64,000 nt of DNA from Shimia isoporae (GCF_004346865.1 NZ_SMGR01000001.1:620001-684000), one strand, 5' to 3'. Positions 35,148-45,703 are shown, numbered from the stretch's first letter. The notes: generated by a model not told the origin, from the letters alone. A program made the numbers and translations.

Positions 35148-36167
35148 ATGACGACGTATTTTCGTGCGATCCCGCAGACTGACCTGGCCCGACCTGACAA
35201 TGCACTGACATTGGCTGGTGGTTGGTCATGGTTTACACATGTCGAAGTATTGCGGCGCGATACGGCGCCACGTGTTGCGCCGGCAACTGAGGTGCCAACT
35301 GACGTGTTGGGCCACATGACGGCGCAGCGTTCGTCTGTCTCCGGGCTTGATCTTTCGCGACCGCAGATCATGGGCATTTTGAATGTGACACCGGATAGCT
35401 TTTCCGATGGCGGGCAGCATGTCGGCGCGTCGGCGGCGAGAGCGCATGCGGTCAGGATGATGGGTCACGGTGCTGCACTTATCGACGTGGGCGGTGAAAG
35501 CACGCGGCCCGGTGCGGAACAAGTTGATATAGAGGAAGAGATATCAAGAACGGCGCCGGCGATCAGGGCCATACGCCAAGAAAGCGAAGTACCGATCAGC
35601 ATAGATACCCGTAAAGCGGCAGTGGCAAAGGCGGCTATTTCAGCGGGTGCGACATTGGTGAACGACGTCGCGGGGTTTACCTTCGATCCTGATCTGGCGC
35701 CTTTGGCTGCAACTCACGGCGTGCCGGTTTGCGTGATGCATGCTCAAGGAGATCCGCAAACCATGCAGGCGAACCCGCGATACGATGACGTCCTTCTGGA
35801 CGTTTATGACTTTCTTGAAACACAAGTTGAGGCTCTCATCGGGCTGGGCATAGCGCGGGATCATATAGTGGTTGATCCAGGTATCGGGTTTGGCAAGACT
35901 TTACAGCATAACCTTGATTTATTGGGGCGCATTAGTCTTTTCCACTCGCTGGGCTGCGCGGTTTTACTTGGGGCGAGCCGTAAGCGATTTATTGGCACAA
36001 TCGGCAATGCACCGCTCGCAAGCGACCGGGCGCCGGGCTCAATTGCCGTGGCGCTTGAAGCGGTTGCGCAGGGCGTTCAGATTGTGCGTGTGCACGACGT
36101 GGCGGAGACCGCGCAGGCGCTGGGCCTCTGGCAGGCTGTGACGACAGGAGATATTGATGACGCGTAA
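35148..36167 (+). CDS. folP: Dihydropteroate synthase
   Basis: The 339-residue TIM-barrel enzyme joins hydroxymethyl-dihydropterin pyrophosphate with p-aminobenzoate. Signatures are [18 protein letters not shown] near residue 73, [21 protein letters not shown], and the [14 protein letters not shown] and GASRKRFIG blocks. About 70 residues precede the barrel, longer than in Escherichia coli (282 residues); the leading part ([13 protein letters not shown]) shows no known domain. The 3' end overlaps glmM by 11 bases. Confidence 0.96.
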   Translation: MTTYFRAIPQTDLARPDNALTLAGGWSWFTHVEVLRRDTAPRVAPATEVPTDVLGHMTAQRSSVSGLDLSRPQIMGILNVTPDSFSDGGQHVGASAARAHAVRMMGHGAALIDVGGESTRPGAEQVDIEEEISRTAPAIRAIRQESEVPISIDTRKAAVAKAAISAGATLVNDVAGFTFDPDLAPLAATHGVPVCVMHAQGDPQTMQANPRYDDVLLDVYDFLETQVEALIGLGIARDHIVVDPGIGFGKTLQHNLDLLGRISLFHSLGCAVLLGASRKRFIGTIGNAPLASDRAPGSIAVALEAVAQGVQIVRVHDVAETAQALGLWQAVTTGDIDDA

Positions 36168-37503
36168 GTTCTTTGGCACCGACGGGGTGCGCGGTACGGC
36201 AAACACCTACCCGATGACCGCCGAAATGGCATTGCGTATCGGCACTGCAGTGGGCCGGTACTTCCGCAATGACGGAACCAATCAGCACCGCGTTGTGATC
36301 GGCAAGGACACCCGTTTGTCCGGATACATGTTCGAAAACGCGCTGACTGCGGGTTTGACCAGCACAGGCATGAACGTCTTTCTCCTTGGACCGGTTCCAA
36401 CGCCGGCAGTCGGTTTGCTGACGACGTCCATGCGCGCGGACCTTGGCGTGATGATTTCCGCCAGCCACAACCCCGCCGAAGACAATGGGATCAAGTTCTT
36501 TGGTCCGGATGGCTTCAAGTTGTCAGATGAAGCGGAACTAGAGATTGAAAGGCTGATTGAAAGCGGGGTGGAGCCAGCGCAGGCCGCTAATATTGGCCGC
36601 GCGACGCGGATCGACGATGGCCGCTTTCGCTACATCGAGCGGGTCAAGAGTTCATTGCCGCGAGCGTTGCCCTTAAGTGGGGTCAAAGTCGTTGTCGATT
36701 GCGCCAACGGAGCAGCCTATCGCGCGGCGCCGGAGGCTTTGTGGGAACTTGGAGCTGAGGTGATCCCGGTGGGTGTTTTTCCTAACGGGCTCAACATCAA
36801 CGAAAACTGTGGATCGACCAACACGCAGACTGCCTGTGAAGCGGTTGTCGCGCATGGTGCAGATGTGGGTATTTGCCTGGATGGCGATGCGGATCGGGTG
36901 ATGATCATTGACGAGACCGGCCACGTGGCCGACGGCGATCAGATCATGGGGTTGTTGGCAGCCCGCTGGGCCGAGAAAGGTCAACTTAAGGGGGGCGCGC
37001 TGGTTGCCACTGTGATGAGTAACCTTGGACTAGAAAGGTTTCTCGAAGACAAAGGGCTGCGGCTGGAACGTACTGCGGTGGGCGACCGCTACGTCGTGGA
37101 AGCAATGCGCAAGGGCGGGTTCAACCTCGGGGGCGAACAGTCCGGTCATATTGTCATGACGGACTATGCTACTACAGGCGATGGGTTGATGGCTGGCTTG
37201 CAGTTCGTTGCGGCTATGGTCGAGAGCGGTAAGAAGGCATCCGAGTTGAGCAAAGTCTTCGAGACGGTGCCTCAGATGTTGAAGAACGTGCGTTACGGTG
37301 AGGGGCAGACTCCACTTGAGGTCGCATCCGTGCAAACGGCGATTTCTGATGCCGAAGCGGCATTGGTTGGCAGTGGTCGGTTGTTGATCCGCAAGTCCGG
37401 TACAGAGCCGTTGATCCGAGTGATGGCGGAATGTGAAGATGCCCAATTGCTTGAGCGCACGGTGGATTCCGTTGTTGAGGCGGTAGTTGCAGCTGTGTCC
37501 TAG
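36157..37503 (+). CDS. glmM: Phosphoglucosamine mutase
   Basis: The 448-residue alpha-D-phosphohexomutase interconverts glucosamine-6-phosphate and glucosamine-1-phosphate on the way to UDP-GlcNAc. Visible are [11 protein letters not shown] at the start, the phosphoserine loop [13 protein letters not shown] with Ser103, the metal loop CLDGDADRV, the sugar loop GGEQSGHIV and the phosphate loop [12 protein letters not shown]. The ATG at 36157 follows CAGGAG; an in-frame TTG lies directly before it. It overlaps folP, as folP-glmM pairs commonly do. The stop shares a CTAG with the convergent transporter. Confidence 0.97.
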   Translation: MTRKFFGTDGVRGTANTYPMTAEMALRIGTAVGRYFRNDGTNQHRVVIGKDTRLSGYMFENALTAGLTSTGMNVFLLGPVPTPAVGLLTTSMRADLGVMISASHNPAEDNGIKFFGPDGFKLSDEAELEIERLIESGVEPAQAANIGRATRIDDGRFRYIERVKSSLPRALPLSGVKVVVDCANGAAYRAAPEALWELGAEVIPVGVFPNGLNINENCGSTNTQTACEAVVAHGADVGICLDGDADRVMIIDETGHVADGDQIMGLLAARWAEKGQLKGGALVATVMSNLGLERFLEDKGLRLERTAVGDRYVVEAMRKGGFNLGGEQSGHIVMTDYATTGDGLMAGLQFVAAMVESGKKASELSKVFETVPQMLKNVRYGEGQTPLEVASVQTAISDAEAALVGSGRLLIRKSGTEPLIRVMAECEDAQLLERTVDSVVEAVVAAVS

Positions 37504-38414
37504 GCGCTTTGAAATAGCCTGCGCAGGCTGTTCCACTGGCTGACGGCCAGACCGATCAATACCAATACGAGTGCAACGTAAAAGCGCAGGGGCAGTTCCT
37601 CGGAAAGCACCACTGCGCCAAAAACCATTGACCAGATTGGCACTTGATAATTTACGAGGGTCATGAAGACCGAGCCCGCGGTCTGGATAACCTGTATGCG
37701 CAGTAGTGTTGCAGCGGCGGTCGGGATCAGACCCAGGAACAGGATCGCGCCACCCGCGCGAGCGCCTTCCCACGACGGCACACCATCAATCAGTAGCATG
37801 AGGGGTACCAAAGGCATTGCTCCAACAAGCAGTGAAAGCGCCGAAAGAACCATCGGGTCGATTGGAGGGCAACGGCGCGTAGCCGTGGACGAGATCGCAT
37901 AACAAAGAGCGGCGGTCAGGCATGCGACCTGCGCTAGGGGTTCGTTACCCTGTCCGAGGTTTGCAAGGCCGGGACCAATCAGCACGAGAGCGCCACAGAA
38001 CCCGATGAGTACGCCAATGAGACGGCGCGGAATCAGCTTTTCGTCGGAGAAGAAATGCGCAAGTGGCAGGACGAATAGAGGCACAGCCGCCATCGACACT
38101 CCTGCAAACGCCGAAGGAACATGTGACAGCCCCCAACTGAGCAAGACAAAGGGAATGGCTGTAGAAAAGAGGCCGATCCAGAGAATGCTTCGCGCCAAAC
38201 TCGGTGTGATCTTGGGGATTTTGCGGCCCGTTAACGGCAGGAGAGCAAGAAGGCCTAAGGCGCCAAGCACGGTGCGTGCGCAGGCGACTGTCATTGGTGG
38301 GTAGCCCTCCAGCGCAATGGCCATGACCATGAACGTACCACCCCAGACAAAGCCGAGCAGCGCGATGTTAAACCAGCTTGAAGCAGTTGGTGTCGGTAGG
38401 GCTGTGGTGGACAT
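37500..38414 (-). CDS. DMT-superfamily (EamA) transporter
   Basis: The 304-residue protein shows ten hydrophobic segments in two EamA repeats: [20 protein letters not shown] and [16 protein letters not shown] in the first, and [27 protein letters not shown] in part in the second. It probably exports a small metabolite. It is convergent with glmM (stops overlap) and divergent from arsR with about 97 bp between the starts. Confidence 0.87.
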   Translation of the reverse strand: MSTTALPTPTASSWFNIALLGFVWGGTFMVMAIALEGYPPMTVACARTVLGALGLLALLPLTGRKIPKITPSLARSILWIGLFSTAIPFVLLSWGLSHVPSAFAGVSMAAVPLFVLPLAHFFSDEKLIPRRLIGVLIGFCGALVLIGPGLANLGQGNEPLAQVACLTAALCYAISSTATRRCPPIDPMVLSALSLLVGAMPLVPLMLLIDGVPSWEGARAGGAILFLGLIPTAAATLLRIQVIQTAGSVFMTLVNYQVPIWSMVFGAVVLSEELPLRFYVALVLVLIGLAVSQWNSLRRLFQSA

Positions 38415-38477
38415 GAATACTCGTTCAAATGCGGCGCCGTCAGTTAGCTGTGTTGTGGTGTGCGGGTCAAACGGGTT

Positions 38478-38506
38478 TTGACATTTCGTAAGTAATTACT
38501 TACGGT
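38478..38506 (+). promoter_or_regulatory. arsR promoter with palindromic operator
   Basis: TTGACA (38478-38483) and TACGGT (38501-38506) are 17 bp apart. The spacer contains most of an 18-bp perfect palindrome, CGTAAGTAATTACTTACG (38487-38504), followed by another half-site GTAAGT. This is the expected layout for autoregulation by the ArsR-type repressor. Transcription should begin at or next to the ATG at 38512. Confidence 0.75.
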
Positions 38507-38511
38507 AAGTC

Positions 38512-38817
38512 ATGGCTTACGATTCGACATTTGCCGCTCTGGCTGATCCGACCCGAAGAGCGCTTTTTGAGGCGCTCACGCGGAAACCTGCGGCGGTGGG
38601 CGTTTTGGCAGATGCTTTTCCGGTTAGTCGTCCGGCGGTTTCCCAGCATCTGAAGGTACTTACAGATGCTGGTCTGGTCACCATGCGAAAGGAAGGCCGC
38701 TCAAATATTTATGCTGTACGGCGGGAAGGGCTGTCCGAAATCAGAGCATATCTGGATCAGCTTTGGGGTGATGTTTTGAGAGAGTTTTCCGACGAGATAG
38801 AAAGGAGACACTTATGA
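38512..38817 (+). CDS. ArsR-family transcriptional regulator
   Basis: The 101-residue winged-helix protein has the ArsR pattern FAALADPTRRALFEALTRKP followed by the recognition helix SRPAVSQHLKVLTDAGLV and the wing RKEGRSNIYAV. No metal-binding cysteines are visible, so it belongs to the metal-independent subgroup often paired with an AHSA1 protein. No Shine-Dalgarno precedes the ATG, consistent with a leaderless mRNA from the promoter just upstream. It overlaps the next gene by ATGA. Confidence 0.92.
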   Translation: MAYDSTFAALADPTRRALFEALTRKPAAVGVLADAFPVSRPAVSQHLKVLTDAGLVTMRKEGRSNIYAVRREGLSEIRAYLDQLWGDVLREFSDEIERRHL

Positions 38818-39263
38818 CCGAACCCATAATTAAGACGGTTGTAGTGAGGTGCGATGCCGCGCGGGCCTTTGAGATCTTTGCGCAGGAAACTTCAAGCTGG
38901 TGGCCATTGGGTGGGCATGCTGTTTCAGCGCGCGACAACAAGGCGGCACTTGCCGTGACTATAGAACCCAACGTTGGGGGAGCGGTTTATGAAACCATGC
39001 ACGATGGTAGCCGAGCCGATTGGGGGACGGTTCTCGAATATGTTTTGGGAGCGCGGTTGGTAATTACCTGGCACCCAGGAACTAAAGCGGAAAACCCGAC
39101 AAAGGTGGCGGTCGATTTCGAAGATGTGCCTGGTGGGCAATGTCGCGTGACACTCACGCATTCCGGCTGGGAGCGCTGGGCGGACCGTGCCGAGGACATG
39201 CGCCGAAATTACGATTCTGGTTGGGATTTCGTGCTTGGCGAGCGGTTCGTCAGCGCCTTCTGA
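38814..39263 (+). CDS. SRPBCC / AHSA1-like domain protein
   Basis: The 149-residue protein resembles AHSA1-type START-like proteins: KTVVVRCDAARAFEIFAQ at the start, SWWPLGGHAVS, GGAVYE, WGTVLEYVLGARLVITWHPG, and VTLTHSGWERW. These helix-grip folds bind hydrophobic ligands; the specific role in the ArsR-linked group is unknown. Its ATG overlaps the arsR TGA, so the two are translationally coupled and presumably under ArsR control. Confidence 0.87.
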   Translation: MTEPIIKTVVVRCDAARAFEIFAQETSSWWPLGGHAVSARDNKAALAVTIEPNVGGAVYETMHDGSRADWGTVLEYVLGARLVITWHPGTKAENPTKVAVDFEDVPGGQCRVTLTHSGWERWADRAEDMRRNYDSGWDFVLGERFVSAF

Positions 39264-39265
39264 AA

Positions 39266-39292
39266 AAAGAAAAAGGGCGCCCAGAGGCGCCC
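39266..39292 (-). terminator. Rho-independent terminator of ilvC
   Basis: GGGCGCC and GGCGCCC form a 7-bp stem around CAGA/TCTG. On the minus strand it is followed by TTTTTCTTTTTT, a strong T-tract. On the plus strand the tail is poor, so it mainly serves ilvC. Confidence 0.88.
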
Positions 39293-39313
39293 TATCCAGT
39301 CTGATCGGGGAGA

Positions 39314-40378
<1,065 letters not shown>

Positions 40379-40408
40379 TCATAGGCGTGAGAACCACAAG
40401 ATCGAGCT

Positions 40409-40424
40409 GAAATATTCGTATTTC
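40409..40424. promoter_or_regulatory. Dyad between ilvC and the Lrp-type genes
   Basis: GAAATA and TATTTC form a perfect 6-bp inverted repeat around TTCG, in the divergent intergenic region. The AT-rich form and position suit an Lrp/AsnC-family operator acting on ilvC and/or the regulator pair; this is inferred. Confidence 0.45.
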
Positions 40425-40477
40425 TTGCCTTTATCTCGAGGTTTTCATTCTCGATACTTTCCGATATTGAGATTTTC

Positions 40478-40933
40478 ATGCTTGATGATCTGGATCGCCG
40501 TATTTTGCGGTACATGCAGGATGACCCGACTCAATCGCTGCCGGAATTGGCGGACCGATTGACCCTCACCACTTCGCGTCTGTCGCGGAGACTGGATAAG
40601 TTGCGTGACGCAGGCATCCTGCGTGGGCAAAGGGCTGTGATTGACTGGCAAGCACTTGGCTATGCCGTTGAGGTGTCGTTGCGGGTGACACTGGACAAGA
40701 CGCAGCCTCGCGCCTTTGATGATTTCATCGAAGCCGCACGAGAGATCCCCGAGGTGACTGAGATTCAGACATTTCTCGGACAGGTGGACGTCCGATTGTC
40801 GGTGATTGCCAAAGACATGGGACACTATCAGGAGGTATACCGCAGCCGCATTCTGACTTTGCCCCATATCGCCGACATTGAGTCTCTGATGCACGTTGCG
40901 CGGATAAAATCTGAAGAAAGCCTGCCGGTATGA
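40478..40933 (+). CDS. Lrp/AsnC-family transcriptional regulator
   Basis: The 151-residue protein has the AsnC-type HTH at the N-terminus (LDDLDRRILRYMQDDPTQSLPELADRL in part, then TSRLSRRLDKLRDAGI) and a C-terminal RAM/ligand domain with VTEIQTFLGQVDVRLSVIAKDM and ILTLPHIADIESL. Such octameric regulators sense amino acids. It sits divergent to ilvC and overlaps the second Lrp-type gene by ATGA. Confidence 0.92.
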   Translation: MLDDLDRRILRYMQDDPTQSLPELADRLTLTTSRLSRRLDKLRDAGILRGQRAVIDWQALGYAVEVSLRVTLDKTQPRAFDDFIEAAREIPEVTEIQTFLGQVDVRLSVIAKDMGHYQEVYRSRILTLPHIADIESLMHVARIKSEESLPV

Positions 40934-41418
40934 TCGACCTGGACGAGATTGACCGCGGTTTGTTGGCTGCCTTGGCTGAAGACGCGACACAGAATGCTGG
41001 TGCGTTGGGGCGGAAATTCGGGTTGAGCCAGCCCGCGACCTGGCGACGGATCAAAAGACTGACCGACAGTGGGGTGATAGCGGGACGCAAGCTGGATCTG
41101 GATCGCGAGAAACTAGGGTTCGGCGTGACCGTATTTTTAGGCGTTAAGTTGGCAACTAAAGGGCGGGTTTCATTGGAAGACTTTGAACGCGCGGTAGCGG
41201 CCATTCCCGAAGTGCAGACGGTCGAGCACGTTTTGGGAATGTATGATTATCGCTTGCGGGTTGTCGCGCGGGACATTGCGGATTTTGAGCGCGTTTTACG
41301 CCGAAGGGTGATGACTTTGCCGGGCGTGGGAAATGTCGAAGCGAATGTCCTGCTGAGTGAAGAGCGACGGCCAGGCCCACTTGGTCAAATTGTAAAAACG
41401 AAACAAACCGAACATTAA
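40930..41418 (+). CDS. Second Lrp/AsnC-family transcriptional regulator
   Basis: The 162-residue paralogue starts with IDLDEIDRGLLAALAEDATQ and the HTH SQPATWRRIKRLTDSGVI, then carries the RAM domain with PEVQTVEHVLGMYDYRLRVVARD and VMTLPGVGNVEAN. Its ATG overlaps the upstream regulator stop, implying equal synthesis of both; the two may form mixed oligomers. The charged C-terminal extension (KTKQTEH) is unique to this copy. Confidence 0.92.
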   Translation: MIDLDEIDRGLLAALAEDATQNAGALGRKFGLSQPATWRRIKRLTDSGVIAGRKLDLDREKLGFGVTVFLGVKLATKGRVSLEDFERAVAAIPEVQTVEHVLGMYDYRLRVVARDIADFERVLRRRVMTLPGVGNVEANVLLSEERRPGPLGQIVKTKQTEH

Positions 41419-41465
41419 CAGCTTTAGTGTATGCCCGTCCCCAATACGAATAGGGGATAGTGCGG

Positions 41466-42200
41466 ATGCAGTCGGCCAGACGGGAAATTGCGATCAAAGT
41501 CGCTGCGGTTACGGTTTTTGTGAACGCTTGCGTGATCATTGTCGCGAGTTTTTTGACCGAAAGAGAAGAATGGGGCTCTGACCTTCCAGTCGTCATGATC
41601 CTTGCCACAGCTTTGACGGTAGGTGTCAGTTGGACTCTGGCTAGGCAGGTGCAAAAGTCTCATGCGCTCGCTCTTGAGCTTCAGCGCTTGGTTGATCGAG
41701 ACCGGCTGACCGATGTGGCTACGCGGGATTTCTTTTTCTCGGAAATGGAAAAACGTCCGAATGCGCATGGCGTTGTGCTCATGGTCGACTTGGACCGATT
41801 CAAGAACGTCAATGACACGCATGGGCACTTAACCGGTGATGCGGTTATTCGCGATGTAGCGTCGCTGCTGGCGGGGAACATTCGGGCCGAAGACATGATT
41901 TGTCGCTTCGGTGGAGAAGAATTCCTGATTTTCCTGAACCGTCAGGACGAGACAACAGGTGCGTCTATCGGGGAGCGCTTGCGGGCCGCAGTTGAGCGCC
42001 GCATCATTCCGGTCTCTCAGGACGAAACACTTCGCGCAACAATATCCATCGGTGCGGCGCAGATGAATTCTGTGGCTGAATTGACCAAGGCGATCAGTCT
42101 TGCAGACGATGCGCTCTATGTCGCAAAGGAGGGGGGGCGCAACAGGCTCGTGGTGTCGTGGCGGGATGAAGTCCAGGACCACTTTGATCAGGTGGCCTGA
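41466..42200 (+). CDS. Membrane diguanylate cyclase (GGDEF domain)
   Basis: The 244-residue protein has two membrane segments (about residues 10-30 and 36-55) and a GGDEF domain from about 75: DRLTDVATRDFFFSEM, VDLDRFKNVNDTHGHLTGD, and the active-site loop GGEEF at 149-153. RAED at 140-143 sits exactly five residues before GGEEF, the spacing of the inhibitory c-di-GMP I-site (RxxD). It should make c-di-GMP from GTP with product inhibition. The ATG at 41466 is nine bases after AGGGG; a GTG six bases upstream is possible. Confidence 0.92.
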   Translation: MQSARREIAIKVAAVTVFVNACVIIVASFLTEREEWGSDLPVVMILATALTVGVSWTLARQVQKSHALALELQRLVDRDRLTDVATRDFFFSEMEKRPNAHGVVLMVDLDRFKNVNDTHGHLTGDAVIRDVASLLAGNIRAEDMICRFGGEEFLIFLNRQDETTGASIGERLRAAVERRIIPVSQDETLRATISIGAAQMNSVAELTKAISLADDALYVAKEGGRNRLVVSWRDEVQDHFDQVA

Positions 42201-42278
42201 AGCTCTTTATCCATAAAGCGTGGTTTCCTTTTGCTGGCGTCAACCATAGGGTGGCGCCAGTTTTCGCAGGAGGCCCAC

Positions 42279-43403
42279 ATGTCTAATGAATCTTCGGTTG
42301 ACCCGGATGGCTTGCAGGAGTTCTCGGTGGTTTTCACCGACCGTTCCTTGAACCATATGAGCGCATCATTCCAACAGGTTATGCGCGACATCTCGGACAT
42401 GCTCAAAGAGGTTTACAACGCCGACGGCGTGGCACTGGTGCCGGGGGGCGGTACCTTTGGTATGGAGGCCGTAGCACGCCAATTCGCGCGTGGCGCGCGG
42501 ACCCTGGTTGTGCGCAATGGATGGTTCTCCTATCGCTGGAGCCAGATTTTCGAAACCGGCGGGTTCGCTGCGGAAAGCACGGTCATGAAGGCACGGCAGA
42601 CGGGCAATGATGCCACGGCGCCATTTGCCCCCGCACCGATTGCAGATGTCGTTGCGCGCATTCGCGAGGAGAAGCCCGAGATTGTTTTTGCGCCTCACGT
42701 TGAGACCAGCGCTGGCGTCATCTTGCCCGACGACTATATTGCCGAAATGGCGAAAGCGGCACACGAAGTGGGCGCCTTGATGGTGTTGGATTGTATCGCG
42801 TCCGGGTGTGTCTGGATTGATATGAAATCTTTGGGTGTGGATGTTCTGTGTTCGGCACCTCAAAAGGGATGGAGTGCGTCGCCGTCTGCGGGGCTGGTGA
42901 TGCTGTCGAACCGTGCGCTGGAGCGGCTGGAAACGACACAATCGGACAGTTTTGCCATCGACTTGAAGAAATGGCGCGACATCATGTTGGCCTATGAAAA
43001 CGGCGGTCACGCTTATCACGCCACCATGCCAACAGACGCGCTCAAAGCATTTCGCGACACAATGGCAGAGACCAAGAACTATGGTTTTGACAAGCTGCGT
43101 GACGCGCAGTGGGCCCTGGGTAACGGTGTGCGCAACATGCTGAAAGAAAAAGGTATTACGTCGGTCGCTTCGGAAGGCTTTGGCGCTCCGGGGGTGGTGG
43201 TCAGTTATACCGCTGATCCCCAAATTCAGAACGGCAGCAAGTTCTCTGCCAAAGGCATGCAGATCGCTGCTGGTGTACCGCTGGCCTGTGATGAACCGGA
43301 GAGCTTCATGACCTTCCGGCTGGGTCTTTTTGGCCTGGATAAGCTCTATGACGTGGAAGGCACTATGGCGCGGTTGAAGACCGTGTTGGATGAGGTGCTT
43401 TGA
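42279..43403 (+). CDS. Class V aminotransferase
   Basis: The 374-residue PLP enzyme is of the serine-pyruvate/alanine-glyoxylate type. A small N-terminal segment with SLNHMSASFQQVMRDI is followed by PGGGTFGMEAVARQFARG, the HVETSAGVILPDDYI loop, VLDCIASG (the Asp that contacts the PLP pyridine) and the Schiff-base lysine in CSAPQKGWSASPSAG near residue 205. The start at 42279 follows GCAGGAGG. The amino donor and acceptor cannot be read from sequence; no pathway partners flank it. Confidence 0.87.
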   Translation: MSNESSVDPDGLQEFSVVFTDRSLNHMSASFQQVMRDISDMLKEVYNADGVALVPGGGTFGMEAVARQFARGARTLVVRNGWFSYRWSQIFETGGFAAESTVMKARQTGNDATAPFAPAPIADVVARIREEKPEIVFAPHVETSAGVILPDDYIAEMAKAAHEVGALMVLDCIASGCVWIDMKSLGVDVLCSAPQKGWSASPSAGLVMLSNRALERLETTQSDSFAIDLKKWRDIMLAYENGGHAYHATMPTDALKAFRDTMAETKNYGFDKLRDAQWALGNGVRNMLKEKGITSVASEGFGAPGVVVSYTADPQIQNGSKFSAKGMQIAAGVPLACDEPESFMTFRLGLFGLDKLYDVEGTMARLKTVLDEVL

Positions 43404-43425
43404 GCCAAAATACCAAGCTGCAGAA

Positions 43426-43457
43426 CGTCGGCAAAGCGTCGGTAAAGCGTCGGTGCG
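43426..43457. repeat. 11-bp tandem repeat between the aminotransferase and ubiH-like genes
   Basis: The unit CGTCGGYAAAG occurs at 43426-43436 and 43437-43447, followed by a partial third copy (CGTCGG at 43448). It lies between convergent genes. No function is suggested. Confidence 0.6.
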
Positions 43458-43460
43458 AGG

Positions 43461-44669
43461 TTATTTCGCGCCGAGGCCCATCTGCATGAGTGTTTTGCGT
43501 ACCGGAGCGAGGGAGTAGAGCGCGTTTAGTCCCATAGCGCGGGCGTCACGCAGCGCGCGCGTTTCGACCATTGACGCACGGTTGAGCATATCGATGCCTT
43601 GAACCCGCAGTTTCACCTCGGCGAAGCGGCGACGATGATAGGTCTGGAGCATCCGTTCGCTGCCCAATTGCCCGGGATTTTCGGTTGCGAGATCAAGCAG
43701 AACACGCATGTCGCCAAGGCTCATATTGAGACCCTGCGCGCCGATCGGCGGCACGACATGCGCTGCTTCAGCGACCAGGGCGATGCGTTCGCCATAGAGC
43801 GTTTCAGCAGATTGAGAGATAATCGGCCATATGGTGCGGCGCGACGCGAGTTTGAGCGGGCCGAACAGAGAACAACTACGGGCGGTCATTTCGGCTTCAA
43901 AGTCCGTCTTTTCCATCTCGAAAAGCGCATTTGCCCGCGCGCTTCGTTCCATCCAGACCAAAGCTGACGACGGCATGCCGTTATAGTCTGGCAATGGAAC
44001 AAGCGTAAACGGACCGCCTGAGCGGTGAATCTCTGTGGAGACATTTGCATGCGGTATCGGGTGGGTCACAGCGAGGGCCAACGCCTTTTGCCCGTAGCGG
44101 GTTGTATGAACCTTGATTTTGGCCGCGTCCCGCATGGGCGAATTGCGACCGTCTGCTGCGATCACCAGTTTCGCGTTGGTCTGAGATCCATCGGTGAGGC
44201 CGACTCTGGCTTCGTGCGTGCGGGTGAAGAGCGTTTTGGTTGCCGTACCAAGACGCAGGTCGACGTTGGGCAGTTCATCTAGTCGCGCCAGCATTTCCCG
44301 GCGGAGAAGCCAATTCGGGAGGTTCCAGCCAAACGGCAGGTCAGAAAGGTCGGATGCATCGAAGTTCTTGATGATCCGTGGTTCCGGTTCTTCGCCACCG
44401 GCGTCCACAATTCGCATTACCTGCAGAGGTGCGGCATGGGGATAGAGACGATCCCAAAGACCTGCCTGATCCAATAGCGCGCGGGCAGGCTGCAGGAACG
44501 CCGTGGTGCGCAGATCGGACCCTTCAACATCCCGTTCCGTGACGGGAGGTGTCGGATCCACGCATTGAACGGAAAACCCGGCTGTTCCGAAGGCCGCAGC
44601 TGCGGTCAGTCCGGCGATACCGCCGCCAGAGATGAGGACGTCAACAGACGTGGATTGGGATTGGGTCAT
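43461..44669 (-). CDS. UbiH/UbiF-family FAD-dependent hydroxylase
   Basis: The 402-residue flavoprotein monooxygenase has the GxGxxG of the FAD fold (VLISGGGIAGLTAAAAFG) near residue 12, the middle motif VIAADGRNSPMRDAA near 155, and the second FAD motif of the family in ALVAEAAHVVPPIGAQGLNMSLGD near 285, where the usual GDAAH reads AEAAH. UbiH-type enzymes hydroxylate the ubiquinone ring; the exact ring position is not assignable. The start is placed at the ATG of MTQSQS, two codons inside the open frame. Confidence 0.88.
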   Translation of the reverse strand: MTQSQSTSVDVLISGGGIAGLTAAAAFGTAGFSVQCVDPTPPVTERDVEGSDLRTTAFLQPARALLDQAGLWDRLYPHAAPLQVMRIVDAGGEEPEPRIIKNFDASDLSDLPFGWNLPNWLLRREMLARLDELPNVDLRLGTATKTLFTRTHEARVGLTDGSQTNAKLVIAADGRNSPMRDAAKIKVHTTRYGQKALALAVTHPIPHANVSTEIHRSGGPFTLVPLPDYNGMPSSALVWMERSARANALFEMEKTDFEAEMTARSCSLFGPLKLASRRTIWPIISQSAETLYGERIALVAEAAHVVPPIGAQGLNMSLGDMRVLLDLATENPGQLGSERMLQTYHRRRFAEVKLRVQGIDMLNRASMVETRALRDARAMGLNALYSLAPVRKTLMQMGLGAK

Positions 44670-44742
44670 GCGCAAGGCCTCCTGCGCGCGAAGATACGCG
44701 GGCAGGAGGCGGGGTTAAAGAGGGCGAAATGTCCCTGTGGCG

Positions 44743-44922
44743 TCATCCTCGGGAAATGATCAGCAGGATGGTCCAGATGACGGGAACCGCGCAGAGCGCC
44801 GGTATATAAAGACCCGGAATTCCGAATAGGGCGATAGAGGTTCCCCACAGCACGACAGCCAGCAAAATAACGGCATAGATCGCGATGAGAGTTTTGGTAG
44901 AGACGGTTTCGGTGGATGCCAT
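44743..44922 (-). CDS. Small membrane protein with two hydrophobic segments
   Basis: The 59-residue product has a short hydrophilic N-terminus (MASTETVSTK) and two hydrophobic stretches, about residues 11-30 and 35-56, separated by a Gly-Pro turn. The ATG is preceded by AAAGGAGC at good distance, which decides this start over the longer frame. I recognise no family. It may be co-transcribed with the downstream ubiH-like gene (74 bp). Confidence 0.6.
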   Translation of the reverse strand: MASTETVSTKTLIAIYAVILLAVVLWGTSIALFGIPGLYIPALCAVPVIWTILLIISRG

Positions 44923-45058
44923 TTTGACAAGCTCCTTTGGGCGCCTGCCCACTTGGGCGGCGTCTGGTTCGGCGTTTTGATGTGTGTGGAATGCACCTAT
45001 GCAGTTTGCCGCGAGCTGCGATCAGTCAGTTTGTCGCAATGGCAAAAAACCGCTTAGA

Positions 45059-45703
45059 TCAGGTCAGTTTTCCGAGGAATTCTGTGAGGTCATCCGTGTG
45101 GTGATGCACATGGTCGGCCGCGGAATCCTCCGGGGCGACATGGACGGTGCGCATGCCCATCTCGTGGGGTACCTGAAGGTTTCTGAGGTCATCCTCGAAC
45201 ATGGCTGCGCGTGTCGGCTCGACGTTGGCTTTGTCAAAGACAGTTTCAAATGCGGCGCGTTCCGGCTTGGGAAGAAAGTCCGCGTTCTCCACACCGTAAA
45301 TGCCGTCAAACAGACCTGCCAGTCCGCGCGCCTCCAGAACGCGCTCAGCGTAAGGCGCGGTTCCGTTGGTATAGACGATGCGTTGGCCCGGCAGGTTCTG
45401 GATGTTGTTTCGAAGTATGAGATCAGCGCTGAGGTGATCCAGTGAGATTTCGTGCACATCGTGAAGATAGGGCCCCGGGTCCACGTTATGCTCGCGCATC
45501 AGCCCCGTCAGCGTTGTGCCGTATCGGGCCCAATAATCCTTGCGCATCTGATCTGCTGTCGGGCGGTCAACGCCGAGGGCTGACATCACATAATTTGTCA
45601 TGCGCACTTCGATCTGGTCAAAAAGGCGCATTGCCGGTGGGTAGAGCGTGTTGTCGAGATCAAACACCCAGGTGTCGATATGTGCAAAGGAAGCTTTGGG
45701 CAT
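45059..45703 (-). CDS. HAD-superfamily pyrimidine 5'-nucleotidase-like phosphatase
   Basis: The 214-residue HAD-IA hydrolase shows the four motifs: nucleophile DLDNTLYPP near residue 14, the Thr motif IVYTNGTAPYAERVL near 110, Lys in FLPKPERAAF near 150, and the acidic pair FEDDLRNL near 172. The DNTLYPP form with the YTNG motif is typical of SDT1/PHM8-type pyrimidine 5'-nucleotidases. The start at 45703 is where family similarity begins; the frame extends 36 codons upstream into the divergent promoter region. Confidence 0.88.
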   Translation of the reverse strand: MPKASFAHIDTWVFDLDNTLYPPAMRLFDQIEVRMTNYVMSALGVDRPTADQMRKDYWARYGTTLTGLMREHNVDPGPYLHDVHEISLDHLSADLILRNNIQNLPGQRIVYTNGTAPYAERVLEARGLAGLFDGIYGVENADFLPKPERAAFETVFDKANVEPTRAAMFEDDLRNLQVPHEMGMRTVHVAPEDSAADHVHHHTDDLTEFLGKLT

